Assembly: GCA_016710065.1 (NCBI GenBank)
Contig: JADJLP010000001.1
Span: 930,001-994,000, forward strand
Source of the DNA: Candidatus Ideonella esbjergensis
GTDB taxonomy: Bacteria > Pseudomonadota > Gammaproteobacteria > Burkholderiales > Burkholderiaceae_C
Direction: 5' to 3'
DNA length: 64,000 bases
Shown: one piece after another, positions 25,501 through 33,500 of the stretch
How the letters are laid out: each line of letters opens with the position of its first letter
Numbering within the stretch: the stretch's first letter is position 1
Position numbers and translations under genes: made by a program
Notes under the pieces: generated by a model
Seen by the model: the letters and a program-made list of their open reading frames with translations, nothing else
Told to the model about the DNA's origin: nothing
Database searches by the model: none

Positions 25501-26651
25501 TGGGTTCGGTGCTGAGCGTCACGCCCTCGCCAACCGCCACTGCCGACAAACCCACGCCACTGGCCAGCGACGGCGCCAACCAGCGCCTCAAGCTCGAAAA
25601 GCTGCCCACCACAGTGCTCACCAGCATGCGCTGGCCCGGCCGCCCCGAGATGCGCAACGGCAACCCGGCCTGGAGCTACATCATCCAGCACCCGCACGGC
25701 GACTTTGCGTTGTTCGTGGGCGAGATGCCGGCCGAAGCCGGCCCCGGCCTGGGCCTGTTCGGCACCACGCTGCCGTTCGAGGTGTGGGTGAACGGGGCCG
25801 AGCAGCCGCGCGGCCTGGGCGCCCTGGCCAAGACCCTCTCGCTGGACATGCGCGTGAACGACCCGCAATGGCTCAAGCTCAAGCTCGACGCGCTGTGCAC
25901 CGTGGCCGAGGAGCGCTCATTCGAGATGCCCTTCCCGCCGCACGGCGAGAAGCGACTCTTCCCCGGTGTGGTGGCGGCCACGGCCAGCGTCATCCGCTGG
26001 CGCTGCGAGCAACTGGGTTCGTTCCAGGAGGGTGGCCCCTCGCCGGTGATCGACGCCATGTTCAGCCGCGACGAGCCGCGTACCACCACCTCGGGCACGC
26101 TGGCCTGGGGCGTGGACATCGACAACCCTGCCACCGGCGAAGCCTTCACGCTCACGCTCAAGGAAGTGGCGCTGGCCAGCCCCGATTCACCCACCGGTTT
26201 CGTCACGCGCCCCTGTGCGCTGGGCTTCTCGGGCAACTACCCGCGCGCGCTCGACGGCCTGGCCCGTCTGCTCTCGCTGGACATGCGCGTCATCGACCCC
26301 GCCTGGGTGGGCATGAAGCTGCGCAAGCTGCTCAACGTGGGCGAGCCGCTGGGCCATTTCATGGCCCCTGTGCCCGGTGAGAAACGCCAGCAGATCTGGC
26401 CCAGCACCGTGGCCTATGTGGCGCGCCTCATCATCCACCGTTATGCCATGCTGGGTGTATTGAGCGAAGAGGGCTTCCCGCTGCGCGAGATGGGCATCCT
26501 CGAAGCGCCCAAGCCCAAGGCCGCGGGCGCGGCGGCCAGCGTGGCCCCGATGGCGGGCAAGCCCTGCCCCGAGTGCGGCAACGCCACGTTGATCCACAAG
26601 GACGGCTGCGATTTCTGCACGGCCTGTGGCTACGTGGGGCAGTGCGGGTAA
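22578..26651 (+). CDS. nrdJ: B12-dependent ribonucleotide reductase (class II) containing an intein
   Basis: NrdJ reduces ribonucleotides to deoxyribonucleotides using adenosylcobalamin, with or without oxygen. The 1357-residue precursor consists of 978 extein residues and a 379-residue intein at residues 304-682. Extein signatures include FVPAGRINSAAG, GGGVGYDFSRIRP, GARRGAQMGVLRCDHPDI, the split NP/CAEQPLPPYGCC, APTGTISL and two repeated TSCPD-type segments (LSLDMRVNDPQW and LSLDMRVIDPAW). A C-terminal zinc ribbon CPECG...CTACGYVGQCG ends it. The start at 22578 (MSRTRQAP) was preferred; an in-frame ATG at 22524 is possible. Neither has a good ribosome site. Confidence 0.95.
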   Translation: MSRTRQAPRQSSLIHTGSDNLPAQDISEEVLIEKYAKGGEKTVDEVRARVARALAAVEAPENRAHWEARFADAQRRGFVPAGRINSAAGTDLSATLINCFVQPVGDSIASVEEGFPGIYTALTEAAETMRRGGGVGYDFSRIRPHGAWVGSTQSSASGPISYMRVFDRSCETVESAGARRGAQMGVLRCDHPDIEEFIHAKDQGDLRNFNISVGVTDEFMKAVQAGTDVELVHRAEPGEKQKAQGAYQRADGQWVYRKLPATTLWDQIMRSTYDHAEPGVLFLDRINQDNNLSYCETIAATNPCITADSWVMTADGARQVADLIGQPFVAMVDGKPYATESQGFFATGTKPVRRLRTRDGFELRLTDDHPVRRVIRKTRYLVESEWAPAGALSAGDEVLLHDHRALEGWAGAHTEAEGYLLGLLIGDGTLKDDKAVISVWAPELKAVGTEHSITSHGASTVMRAAEAAAATLPHRADFKGFQRPIAARGEARLASAPLRDLALQLGARPGHKTLTPAMETGSSDFCRGLLRGLFDADGSVQGTQDKGVSVRLTQADAGLLQSAQRMLLRLGIVARLYRDRRPAGPALLPDGQGGQREYPCQGLHELVISGDNLLRFNDLVGFEDSAKALRLAELLGSYQRTLNRERFTATVESIEPDGTEAVFDVTVEHIHAFDANGLYVHNCAEQPLPPYGCCCLGSIDLTHFVREPFEGTASFDDTGFTEVVKVATRMLDNVLDVTVWPLDRQREEAANKRRVGLGFTGLGDALVMLNLRYDAPEARDMARHISEVMRDAAYNASVDLAQERGAFPLFNADMYLASGNFASRLPQAVKDRIRTGGLRNSHLLSIAPTGTISLAFADNASNGIEPAFSWTYTRKKRMPDGGFKEYAVEDHAWRLYRHLKGEKAPLTEAFVTALEMSAQAHAQMVAAVAPCIDTAISKTVNVPADYPYADFQDLYLTAWQSGLKGLATYRPNAVLGSVLSVTPSPTATADKPTPLASDGANQRLKLEKLPTTVLTSMRWPGRPEMRNGNPAWSYIIQHPHGDFALFVGEMPAEAGPGLGLFGTTLPFEVWVNGAEQPRGLGALAKTLSLDMRVNDPQWLKLKLDALCTVAEERSFEMPFPPHGEKRLFPGVVAATASVIRWRCEQLGSFQEGGPSPVIDAMFSRDEPRTTTSGTLAWGVDIDNPATGEAFTLTLKEVALASPDSPTGFVTRPCALGFSGNYPRALDGLARLLSLDMRVIDPAWVGMKLRKLLNVGEPLGHFMAPVPGEKRQQIWPSTVAYVARLIIHRYAMLGVLSEEGFPLREMGILEAPKPKAAGAAASVAPMAGKPCPECGNATLIHKDGCDFCTACGYVGQCG
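23487..24623 (+). other. Intein with LAGLIDADG homing endonuclease in NrdJ
   Basis: The element runs from Cys-1 (CITADSWVMTADG) to the terminal Asn of GLYVHN and is followed by the extein Cys, as needed for standard protein splicing. The N-terminal splicing domain has the block B pattern LTDDHPVRRV. Two dodecapeptide motifs, LLGLLIGDGTL and LLRGLFDADGS, indicate a LAGLIDADG endonuclease that looks intact. The insertion point is inside NP-CAEQ, so the +1 cysteine is the one expected to form the catalytic thiyl radical. Inteins at this kind of site are known in other reductases. Confidence 0.93.
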
Positions 26652-26743
26652 GGCAGGTGCACAGGCGGGGCGGGCACATTGCCTTGCCTGCGCAGGGGCC
26701 CTGCCGGCCGCCGGGTGGTCGGCTGGCACGGGTTTGGCGAGGT

Positions 26744-29401
26744 TCAGCGCCAGCTCAGATCACAGTTCGCATTGCCCGTCCAGAGCTGCCGGACATTGCT
26801 GCCATCGGCCTTCATCAGCCGAATGCCGCCGCCGCAGAAGGCGATGTCGTTGCCGTCTGGCGACCATGCCGGCGGCCACGGGCTTGTTGCCAGCAGCGTG
26901 ACCAGGCCCGTGCCGTCGGCATGGACAACCTGGATGCCGCCGTCGCCACCGAACGCGATCTTCGCGCCATCGGGCGACCACGCCGAAGGGGTCAGCTGGG
27001 CGCGGCTGTCGGACACCAGCAAGCTGGCTGCACTGCTGCCATCGGCGGCGACGAGGTAGATGCCACCGCTTCCCGAGGCTGATCTTCGGGCATAGGCGAT
27101 GGTCTTGCCGTCGGGTGACCAAGCCGTGCCATTGAGTGAACCATCCTGAAAACTGGCCAGGCTGACGGCGGCGCTGCCACCGATGTCTCGCACGAACAAC
27201 GCCGGCCTGTAGGCATTGTTCAGGTAGGCCATGCGAACGTAGGCGTAGCGCAAACCGTCTGGCGACCATGACGGCGCCGTGTCGATGTCCCTGCCCTGCG
27301 CGTTGCTCAGTTCCGTCACACCACTGCCATTGGCCCGGGCCAGCATGATGCCGTCGGGCGTGCCGAGCGCGTCGGGACGCGAGAAGAGCAGACGCGTTCC
27401 ATCCGGCGACAGCGCCGGAGAGTCGTCCGTGGCACTTTGTGCCGGGCCGCAGATCGTGCTTGAGCCGTCCGGCACGCACTGCTCGACCGGAGGGTTGTCC
27501 GTGTGCACGGCATAGCCCGTGCCGTCGGCGGCTATCGACACGATGCCCGAGCCGTAGCGGTAGCCGCCGGGGTTGGCGCTGAAGTAGATCCTGCGCTCGT
27601 TGAACGACAGCGTCACCGTGGCCAGCAGGTCGTCGGTGATGCCCAGCGTGGCCGCGCAGGGGCTGACGCTGCGGCGCACACGCAGCGTGTGGCTGCCCTT
27701 GTCGTCGGGGGACAAGCCGGCGGACTGCAGCAGCCCCGGTGGGGTGAGCGTGCTCAGCGCGCCGGCCAGCAGGTTGCCGCCGCCCGCGCTGACGGTGGCC
27801 ACTTCGGTGTCGTCGAAGGTGACCTTCAGGGTTTCAGTGCCCGCGCTGGCGCACTCCAGGTTGGCGATGTTGCCGCTGATGGCGAGTGTGCCGCTCTTGT
27901 TGACGGTGAGCGTGTCGGTTCGCTTCGGGTCGGCAGGTTTGTCGGGCACGGTATCGAAGCCCAGCACGCTGTGGCCCAGGGTCTCGCCGCCGGCGTTGTT
28001 GACGCGCACCTCGATGCGCGTGCGCACAAACTGCGCGTCCTGCGCCAGCGCCGGCACGCTGCCGAAGGCGTCCATCACCGTCGGGTACTGCGCCAGCGAC
28101 TGGCCGGCCTTTGCCACCGTCCAGGCGGCTTCACGGGCCGGCGTCACCAGCGGGTCGAGAAGCTCGGTCTGGATTATCGAGGCCAGGCCGGTGGAGTGCA
28201 CTGCCAAGGGCCGCTTGTGTGCCGATGCGGTCTTGTGGTCGCTGCCTTGCGGCAGCAGCGGTGGCAGGTCCAGCGTGGCAGCGGCGGCTTCCAGGGCCTC
28301 GATCTCCAGCTTGCTGCGCCGCGAGGCCTTCACGCCGGCAGCGGGCTCGGCCACCAGGCTGGGCAGATTGGCGGCCGAGAACTTGCCTTTGTGGAAGGCG
28401 AGTTCGCGCTGCGTCAGGTCCAGCGCGGCCTGCGTGAAGTCGTCGATGGAGGCATAGGCGCAGCCCACGTGGTCCAGGTCCATCTGCTCTGCAATCAACC
28501 ACCACTGGCCTGCCTTCTTGCGCAGCGGCGCGAAGTCGGTGGCCTTGGTGATGGTGGCGGTGCGCGTTTCGCTGAGCGCTGCGACCAGGGCCAGGCAGGC
28601 CGTGTCGTGCGATTCGCGCAGGAAGAGTGTGGCGGTGGCTGCAAAGTCTGGGTCGCCACGGCGGTTCAGCAGACTGCCCACGCTGGCCTGCAGCGCGAAC
28701 GCAGCGTCGAAGTCACCTACGATCTCCAGGATGGTGGACTGGCGCCGGATGCTGGCGATGATGTCGGCCATCGGTGTGGTGTTCGTCGCCGTGAGCGAGC
28801 CGTCGCTTGGCGCGGCGGGCTCTGCCATGGGTTGGGCGCGCAGGGCCTGTGCGCGGCCGGCCGGCGCCAAGGCCGCTGGGTGGGCCAGCACGTCCATGCC
28901 CGAACCGCCGAAGGTGGTGAGCCGGGCGCTCAGGGTGCGCGTAGCAGCGTCCACGGTGGTCACCAGGTAGCTGTCGTCGCTGCCCAGCCGTTGGCGCAGA
29001 CTGGCCGTGGCCAAGGGCAGGGTGCCGGACGGGTACTGCAGCACCACGGTGATGGGCTTGGCAAAGAACAGGCCGCCCGGGGAGAGCTTCACGCTGGCCA
29101 CCTCACCAACAGCAGGCGCCTGCGGTGTGAGCGTGAGCACAGTGTTGGTGGGCAGTGCGCCGTCCGGGATGGTCAGGGTGACGGCCATGCCCGACGCCGT
29201 GGCCCTCATGGTACCGCCGGCGGTGCCCACCGTTTGCGTCACCGGGTCACCCACCGGCGCTACCACCACGGGCGGTGGGCCGCTGTCGGGCGGGGTGTCA
29301 CCGCCGCCGCATCCTGGCAAAGCCAGCGCGGCGGCCAGCAGCCAAGTGCCAAGCAGGCGCGGCAGCCGTGGTGCCGCTGAGAACGTTGATCGGTGACTCA
29401 T
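26744..29401 (-). CDS. Large lipoprotein with C-terminal TolB-like beta-propeller repeats
   Basis: The 885-residue protein has a lipoprotein signal ending in the lipobox LPGC (about residues 29-32), followed by a Gly/Pro-rich tether. A beta-rich ZU5-like region (about 45-150, IPDGALPTNTVLTLTP) and a helical middle follow. The last 250 residues hold repeated PD40-type blades of the form SWSPDGLRYAY, AWSPDGKTIAYA, AWSPDGAKIAFGG and AWSPDGNDIAFCG. It should sit at the outer membrane or periplasm. AAGGAGG lies before ATG 29401. Its start overlaps the stop of the small gene upstream (ATGA). The function is unknown. Confidence 0.82.
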   Translation of the reverse strand: MSHRSTFSAAPRLPRLLGTWLLAAALALPGCGGGDTPPDSGPPPVVVAPVGDPVTQTVGTAGGTMRATASGMAVTLTIPDGALPTNTVLTLTPQAPAVGEVASVKLSPGGLFFAKPITVVLQYPSGTLPLATASLRQRLGSDDSYLVTTVDAATRTLSARLTTFGGSGMDVLAHPAALAPAGRAQALRAQPMAEPAAPSDGSLTATNTTPMADIIASIRRQSTILEIVGDFDAAFALQASVGSLLNRRGDPDFAATATLFLRESHDTACLALVAALSETRTATITKATDFAPLRKKAGQWWLIAEQMDLDHVGCAYASIDDFTQAALDLTQRELAFHKGKFSAANLPSLVAEPAAGVKASRRSKLEIEALEAAAATLDLPPLLPQGSDHKTASAHKRPLAVHSTGLASIIQTELLDPLVTPAREAAWTVAKAGQSLAQYPTVMDAFGSVPALAQDAQFVRTRIEVRVNNAGGETLGHSVLGFDTVPDKPADPKRTDTLTVNKSGTLAISGNIANLECASAGTETLKVTFDDTEVATVSAGGGNLLAGALSTLTPPGLLQSAGLSPDDKGSHTLRVRRSVSPCAATLGITDDLLATVTLSFNERRIYFSANPGGYRYGSGIVSIAADGTGYAVHTDNPPVEQCVPDGSSTICGPAQSATDDSPALSPDGTRLLFSRPDALGTPDGIMLARANGSGVTELSNAQGRDIDTAPSWSPDGLRYAYVRMAYLNNAYRPALFVRDIGGSAAVSLASFQDGSLNGTAWSPDGKTIAYARRSASGSGGIYLVAADGSSAASLLVSDSRAQLTPSAWSPDGAKIAFGGDGGIQVVHADGTGLVTLLATSPWPPAWSPDGNDIAFCGGGIRLMKADGSNVRQLWTGNANCDLSWR

Positions 29402-29607
29402 GGTGTTCCTCCTTGTGGATCCTGGGCTCGCGCGTTGGCGAGCGGCTGGGCTTCGTTGTGGCGCTGGGGTGGGGCGGCGAGGTAGCGGGAGAGTTCGTCC
29501 ACGCTGGCAAAGCACTGGGCCGTGTCGTCGTCCACGCGCCGCACCGACGCCCGAAAGCTCGGCTGGCTGTGCCAGATGTGCACGAGGTAGAGCTCGGGGT
29601 GTTGCAT
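29398..29607 (-). CDS. Small conserved-looking protein coupled to the lipoprotein gene
   Basis: A 69-residue protein beginning MQHPELYLVHIWHSQPSFRA, with an alpha-beta pattern and the helix SVDELSRYLA. The stop overlaps the lipoprotein start by ATGA, and GGAAGG precedes the ATG. An in-frame TTG at 29622 is a possible alternative start. I recall similar short proteins (strand, FRASVR, D/ELxxFL ending) beside lipoprotein genes in Burkholderiales, but cannot name a family. Confidence 0.7.
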   Translation of the reverse strand: MQHPELYLVHIWHSQPSFRASVRRVDDDTAQCFASVDELSRYLAAPPQRHNEAQPLANARAQDPQGGTP

Positions 29608-29655
29608 GGAAGGCCCTTCCAAGAACCCTGCAAAGTGCCGGGTTCATGGCGCCGG

Positions 29656-29702
29656 ATCCTGCCGCAGGGGGCGTTTCCCCGGCGTTCCTCCGGCGTTTCC
29701 CG
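29656..29702 (-). promoter_or_regulatory. Three 11-bp direct repeats, candidate SARP operator and promoter
   Basis: On the plus strand GGCGTTTCCCC (29670-29680), GGCGTTCCTCC (29681-29691) and GGCGTTTCCC (29692-29701) repeat with an exact 11-base period. In the direction of the small-protein/lipoprotein operon (minus strand), the last repeat is followed by eight bases and then CAGGAT (29661-29656), a possible -10 box. SARP regulators of actinomycetes bind direct repeats with 11-base spacing, the last one about eight bases from the -10. The adjacent upstream gene encodes a SARP-type regulator. Confidence 0.6.
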
Positions 29703-29750
29703 GCCAGCCCGCGGAGAAGGCGACCTGCGCTCAGGCGCCGTGCTCGAGCA

Positions 29751-32750
29751 TCAGCCGCGCTCGATCAGGTCCAGCCAGTCTTCGAACGAAGTCGTTGCGG
29801 CCGGCTCGGCGCGGCAAGCATCGGATGCCTCAACCTGACGCAACTTCTGGGCAACCCGCTTCTGCTGGGCGGCACGCAGGGCAGGATGCGACACCACGGA
29901 CCGCCAAGCCGCCGAGGCTCGCGCGGGTCGCTCCTGCGCGAGCAACAGGTCGCCGTAGGCATCCACGGCCATGGCGGCCAAGCGATCGAATCGCAAGGCA
30001 CGCGCCCGATTGACCAGTCTGGCCAATCGGGCAAGCGCTGGCCCGAACTCTGCAGATCGGATCTGGATGTCGGCGAGCAAGATCTGGATCGCCCATTCCA
30101 CATCGTCCAATCCGAGCCGCTGGCATCGCTCCAGCGCCGTGCTGGCGATCTCCCGCGCCCGCTGCAGCAAGCCGCGATGGATCAAGGCATGGACCAGGCC
30201 TGCCGTGAGGTACATCTCGATCGACACAAGCCCATACCTTCGGCAATGGTGCAAACCTTCCTCGAGGATGGTCTGCGCTTCGGACCACAGGCATCGACTG
30301 ATCAGCAGATGCCCCAGGTTGTTCAGGTTGACGGCGGTGTTGTAAAGATCGCCCGACAGGCGTGCGCCTGCCAGCGCCTGGGTCAGCATGGCCTGAGCGC
30401 TGTCTTCGTCGCCCAGGGCTTGCAGGCAGACTGCCAGATTGCCCAGTGCCCAGACAGTGCAGTGGCGGTCGCGCCGCTGTTGGGCCACCGTGAGCCCTTT
30501 TTCATAGTAGGGACGGGCCTCGGCGGCATGGCCTTGTGCCCACAGGCACATGGCGGTGTTGAGCAGGCAACCGATGTAGGCCTCGGTGTCGCCGCAGTCC
30601 TCGCCGGGTGCGACGCCGCTCAAAGCCAGGGAACGCGCGAGTTGCAGGTCACCGCTGCGGAAGTGCAGCATAGACAAACCATGCCGCAGCCGGGTCTGCG
30701 CACGTGGCGCAGCGGCATGGTGGTCTGGCAGGGTCAGGGCAGGGCTGAGCAGTTCTATGCCTTCGCGGTAGCGGCCGCAGATCTCGAAGTAGCTCCACAG
30801 CGCGCGCACCATGTCGTAGACCAGATCCACACGCTGGTGTTGCACCGCCCACAGCCAGGCCGAACGGCAGTTGGCGTACTCGCTGGTGACACCGGCGACC
30901 AGCAAACGCTGGTCGCCCACGACGTGCTGAGCCACGTCCGCAAGGTGTCTTGCGAAATGCTCGGCATGTCGGGTGCGGGCCAGAGCGGCGGCCTGCTGGT
31001 TTGCGTCCAACGTTTGTGCGGCGAAGGCGGCCACCAGGGGGTGCATGCCCAGGCGGCCGGTTTCGTCGCTGGCCAGCAGGCTCTTGTCGGCCAGGGCTGA
31101 CAGCAACGGCAGCGGCACCAGGGCCACCCGGCGTGCCGCGCCAGCCGTGAAGCCACCCGCAAATACCGACACGGAGGCCATGGCGGCCTGCTCACTGGGC
31201 GCGAGCAACTGCCAGCTCTGCGCCAGCACTGTGTGCATGCTCTGGTGTTCGGGCCGCAGGGGCGGGTCGGGCGCGGTGGGGTCGCGCTCCAGCACGTCGA
31301 TCGACTGCCGCAGCTCGCGGGCAATCTCCTCGGGCGGCAACAAGCGAACCCAGTTGGCGGCCAGCTCGATGGCCAAGGGCATGCCACCCACGGCTTGCGT
31401 GATCTCGATGACCGCAGGCAGGTGCCTGTCGAGCCTGAACTGGCGCTGCACGGCCAAGGCCCGTGCCTGGAACAGGCGCACGGCGTCGAAGGTGCTGGCA
31501 GCCTCCAGATCCTGGCTGTCCTCGTCGGGCACAGCCAAACCCTGCAGCGGCAACAGCCATTCAAACGCGCATTGCACACGAGTGCGTGAGGTCAGCACCA
31601 GGCGCAGCTCGGGCGCCGCCAGCAGCAAGGGGGCGATCAGCGACGGCAAGTCCTGCAGATGCTCTGCGTTGTCGAGCACCAGCAAGGTGGGCCGCTCGCC
31701 CAGGCAGCGGGCAATGGGGGGCAACTGGTCCCGGGTGTCGCTGACATCAAGGCCCAGCAACTGCGCCAAGCGAGCCAGCAGCTCGGTGTTGTCGCGCACG
31801 GGTTGCAGCTCCAACCAGTGGGCGCCACCGCCGAACTGTGGGCCAACCAATGCGAGGGCTTGGCGAGCGAAGCGGCTCTTGCCCATGCCGCCAGGCCCCA
31901 GTATGGTGATCTGCCTGCACTCGGGCCGCGACAGCATGGCTTGGAACTCGGCGAGATCGGACTTGCGCCCCACAAACTCGGGTGCCACCGGTAATGCAAC
32001 GGCACGGTGCACAGGTGTTGTGGCAGCTTGCGGCGCATGAACCAGGTTGCGCAAGGCCAGCGAGGGCTCCACGCCCAAGGACTCGGCCAACAGGACAGCG
32101 TAGTCGCTGAAGATGCGCTGCGCCTGAGCGTGGCTGCCGGTGGCCTGCGCAGCTCGCAACAGTGCTGCCACGGCGTCTTCGTCCAGCGGGTCGACGTGCA
32201 GCATGCGCTGCGCCAGGGCCACTCGCTCTGCGGGTTCTGCCAGGCGATGCATCTGCAACAGTGCCGAAGTCCGCCAGAGCTGGACAAATCGAAGCCGCTC
32301 TGCGGCCAGCCAATCGCTCCACTCTGAATTGGCCGCGTCCTCCAGGCCGAGCAGCAAGGTGGTGTCGTTCGTGACCAGTGGGTTGGCCTGTCCAGCGGCC
32401 GCAGCTTGCATGAACACCTGGACATCATGGGCGACGGCCCACCTCAGACCATGCTCGGTCGCTTCCAGCGCAGCCAGGCCTGGCAGGCCGTGCAGACGGA
32501 AGATGACCTTGCGCAGATTGCTGCGCGCCAGGGTTTGGGGTCGATCAGGCCACAGCAGCCCGGCGATGCGGTCGCGTGGTACCCACTGCCCACCGTGCAG
32601 GGCCAGAAACGCGAGCAGCTGAAAGCGTCGCTCGCAGCCCATGGGAATGGTGCAGCCCTCAGCCAGCAGGTGGGGCGCGCCAAGCAGCTTCACAAACGGC
32701 TGACCGGTACCGCAAAGGCTTTGAACTTCTGGCAGCCGCAGCGTCGGCAT
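29751..32750 (-). CDS. SARP/BTAD-type transcriptional regulator with NB-ARC ATPase and TPR domains
   Basis: A 999-residue AfsR-like regulator. An N-terminal winged helix (about 25-105; FLALHGGQWVPRDRIAGLLW, RSNLRKVIFRL) is followed by a bacterial transcriptional activation domain (about 130-245). An NB-ARC-type ATPase (about 260-530) has the P-loop GPGGMGKSR and LLVLDNAEHL. TPR-like helices (about 600-960) finish the protein. Such proteins use ATP binding and the TPR region to gate DNA binding. ATG 32750 has GGGAG ahead of it and is preferred over ATG 32777. Directly downstream lie 11-bp direct repeats and the small-protein/lipoprotein operon, its probable target. Confidence 0.88.
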   Translation of the reverse strand: MPTLRLPEVQSLCGTGQPFVKLLGAPHLLAEGCTIPMGCERRFQLLAFLALHGGQWVPRDRIAGLLWPDRPQTLARSNLRKVIFRLHGLPGLAALEATEHGLRWAVAHDVQVFMQAAAAGQANPLVTNDTTLLLGLEDAANSEWSDWLAAERLRFVQLWRTSALLQMHRLAEPAERVALAQRMLHVDPLDEDAVAALLRAAQATGSHAQAQRIFSDYAVLLAESLGVEPSLALRNLVHAPQAATTPVHRAVALPVAPEFVGRKSDLAEFQAMLSRPECRQITILGPGGMGKSRFARQALALVGPQFGGGAHWLELQPVRDNTELLARLAQLLGLDVSDTRDQLPPIARCLGERPTLLVLDNAEHLQDLPSLIAPLLLAAPELRLVLTSRTRVQCAFEWLLPLQGLAVPDEDSQDLEAASTFDAVRLFQARALAVQRQFRLDRHLPAVIEITQAVGGMPLAIELAANWVRLLPPEEIARELRQSIDVLERDPTAPDPPLRPEHQSMHTVLAQSWQLLAPSEQAAMASVSVFAGGFTAGAARRVALVPLPLLSALADKSLLASDETGRLGMHPLVAAFAAQTLDANQQAAALARTRHAEHFARHLADVAQHVVGDQRLLVAGVTSEYANCRSAWLWAVQHQRVDLVYDMVRALWSYFEICGRYREGIELLSPALTLPDHHAAAPRAQTRLRHGLSMLHFRSGDLQLARSLALSGVAPGEDCGDTEAYIGCLLNTAMCLWAQGHAAEARPYYEKGLTVAQQRRDRHCTVWALGNLAVCLQALGDEDSAQAMLTQALAGARLSGDLYNTAVNLNNLGHLLISRCLWSEAQTILEEGLHHCRRYGLVSIEMYLTAGLVHALIHRGLLQRAREIASTALERCQRLGLDDVEWAIQILLADIQIRSAEFGPALARLARLVNRARALRFDRLAAMAVDAYGDLLLAQERPARASAAWRSVVSHPALRAAQQKRVAQKLRQVEASDACRAEPAATTSFEDWLDLIERG

Positions 32751-32876
32751 GCAAACGCTCCCTGGGATTGACGGCATGAATGTATCGCTGCGTGCGCTCC
32801 GAAGTCGTTCGCGGCACGCTCCATCAGCCCCCTAGGTCAACACCCGGCGGTGTCCGTGAGCCACTCTTCACCGAGC

Positions 32877-32890
32877 TTGATTTATGGCAA
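32877..32890 (+). promoter_or_regulatory. FNR-like half-conserved site upstream of hemerythrin
   Basis: TTGAT-TTAT-GGCAA matches the left half of the FNR/Dnr consensus TTGAT-N4-ATCAA exactly and three of five bases of the right half. It lies about 75 bases before the hemerythrin start. Oxygen-related control would suit the gene, but the match is weak. Confidence 0.3.
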
Positions 32891-32947
32891 GGACATGGTT
32901 TGTTACACGACTGCATCATGCGCAGCTTCGCAAGGGAGGTACTTCCT

Positions 32948-32974
32948 ATGGTGAAGACCAACGCACATGAATGA
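32948..32974 (+). CDS. Possible eight-codon leader peptide overlapping hemerythrin
   Basis: ATG 32948 has GGGAGG eight bases upstream and encodes MVKTNAHE; its TGA lies at 32972-32974, inside the hemerythrin start region (ATGAATGA). The best ribosome site in the region belongs to this mini-frame and not to the hemerythrin ATG at 32967, so ribosomes may reach hemerythrin by coupling. Confidence 0.45.
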   Translation: MVKTNAHE

Positions 32975-33455
32975 TCATTCTGAAGACAAGCGGTCGCCCT
33001 ACAGCATCGCTTGGCGCGATCAGTTCCGGGTCGACATCCCACAAGTGGACGCCGAGCACAAGCGCCTGTTTTCGCTCGTCAAGTCACTCAGCCTGGAGTC
33101 GGCCGACGAAACGGTGGAGGAACTGCTGGAGTACGTGGTGCTGCACTTCACCAACGAGCAAGGGCTGATGGAGCGCAGTGGCTACCCTGCGTTTGACCAA
33201 CACCTGAAGTTGCACGAAGAGTTCGGCGCCCACGTGGCCGATTTTCTGGGCAGCGGCGAGGCCTGGAGCGAAGACCGGGTGCAGGAACTGCGCCGCTTCT
33301 TGAACCGCTGGCTGATCGGCCACATCCTCACGCACGATCTGCGCTTCGGCAAGTGGTACGGCGAGCTCAAGGACAAGCGCGCAGCGCCGGTACCCACGCT
33401 GTCCACGGCACAGGCCCAGTCCAAAGGCTTCTGGGCCCGCTTGTTCGGGGCTTGA
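32967..33455 (+). CDS. Bacteriohemerythrin
   Basis: A 162-residue diiron oxygen-binding protein. The family pattern is visible in order: WRDQFRVDIPQVDAEHKRLF (first His), VVLHFTNEQGLMERSGYP (His and Glu), HLKLHEEF (two His) and LIGHILTHDLRFGKWY (His and Asp). It may store, carry or sense oxygen or protect against reactive species. The C-terminal 25 residues are a variable tail ending FWARLFGA. It is divergent from the SARP regulator and convergent with purH. Confidence 0.92.
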   Translation: MNDHSEDKRSPYSIAWRDQFRVDIPQVDAEHKRLFSLVKSLSLESADETVEELLEYVVLHFTNEQGLMERSGYPAFDQHLKLHEEFGAHVADFLGSGEAWSEDRVQELRRFLNRWLIGHILTHDLRFGKWYGELKDKRAAPVPTLSTAQAQSKGFWARLFGA

Positions 33456-33471
33456 TCTCGGGGAAATGGTG

Positions 33472-33495
33472 AAGGGCGGCGCCCGGGCCGCCCTT
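33472..33495. terminator. Hairpin between convergent hemerythrin and purH genes
   Basis: AAGGGCGGC (33472-33480) pairs with GCCGCCCTT (33487-33495) around GCCCGG. It lies six bases from the purH stop and 17 from the hemerythrin stop, so it can serve both directions. The T-runs are short. Confidence 0.65.
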
Positions 33496-33500
33496 GAAGC

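Noticed and set aside
27503..29380. A 625-codon plus-strand frame opposite the lipoprotein gene
   Set aside because: Composition (Gly, Gln, His, Arg) is that of an antisense shadow, and the minus-strand product has lipobox and PD40 repeats.
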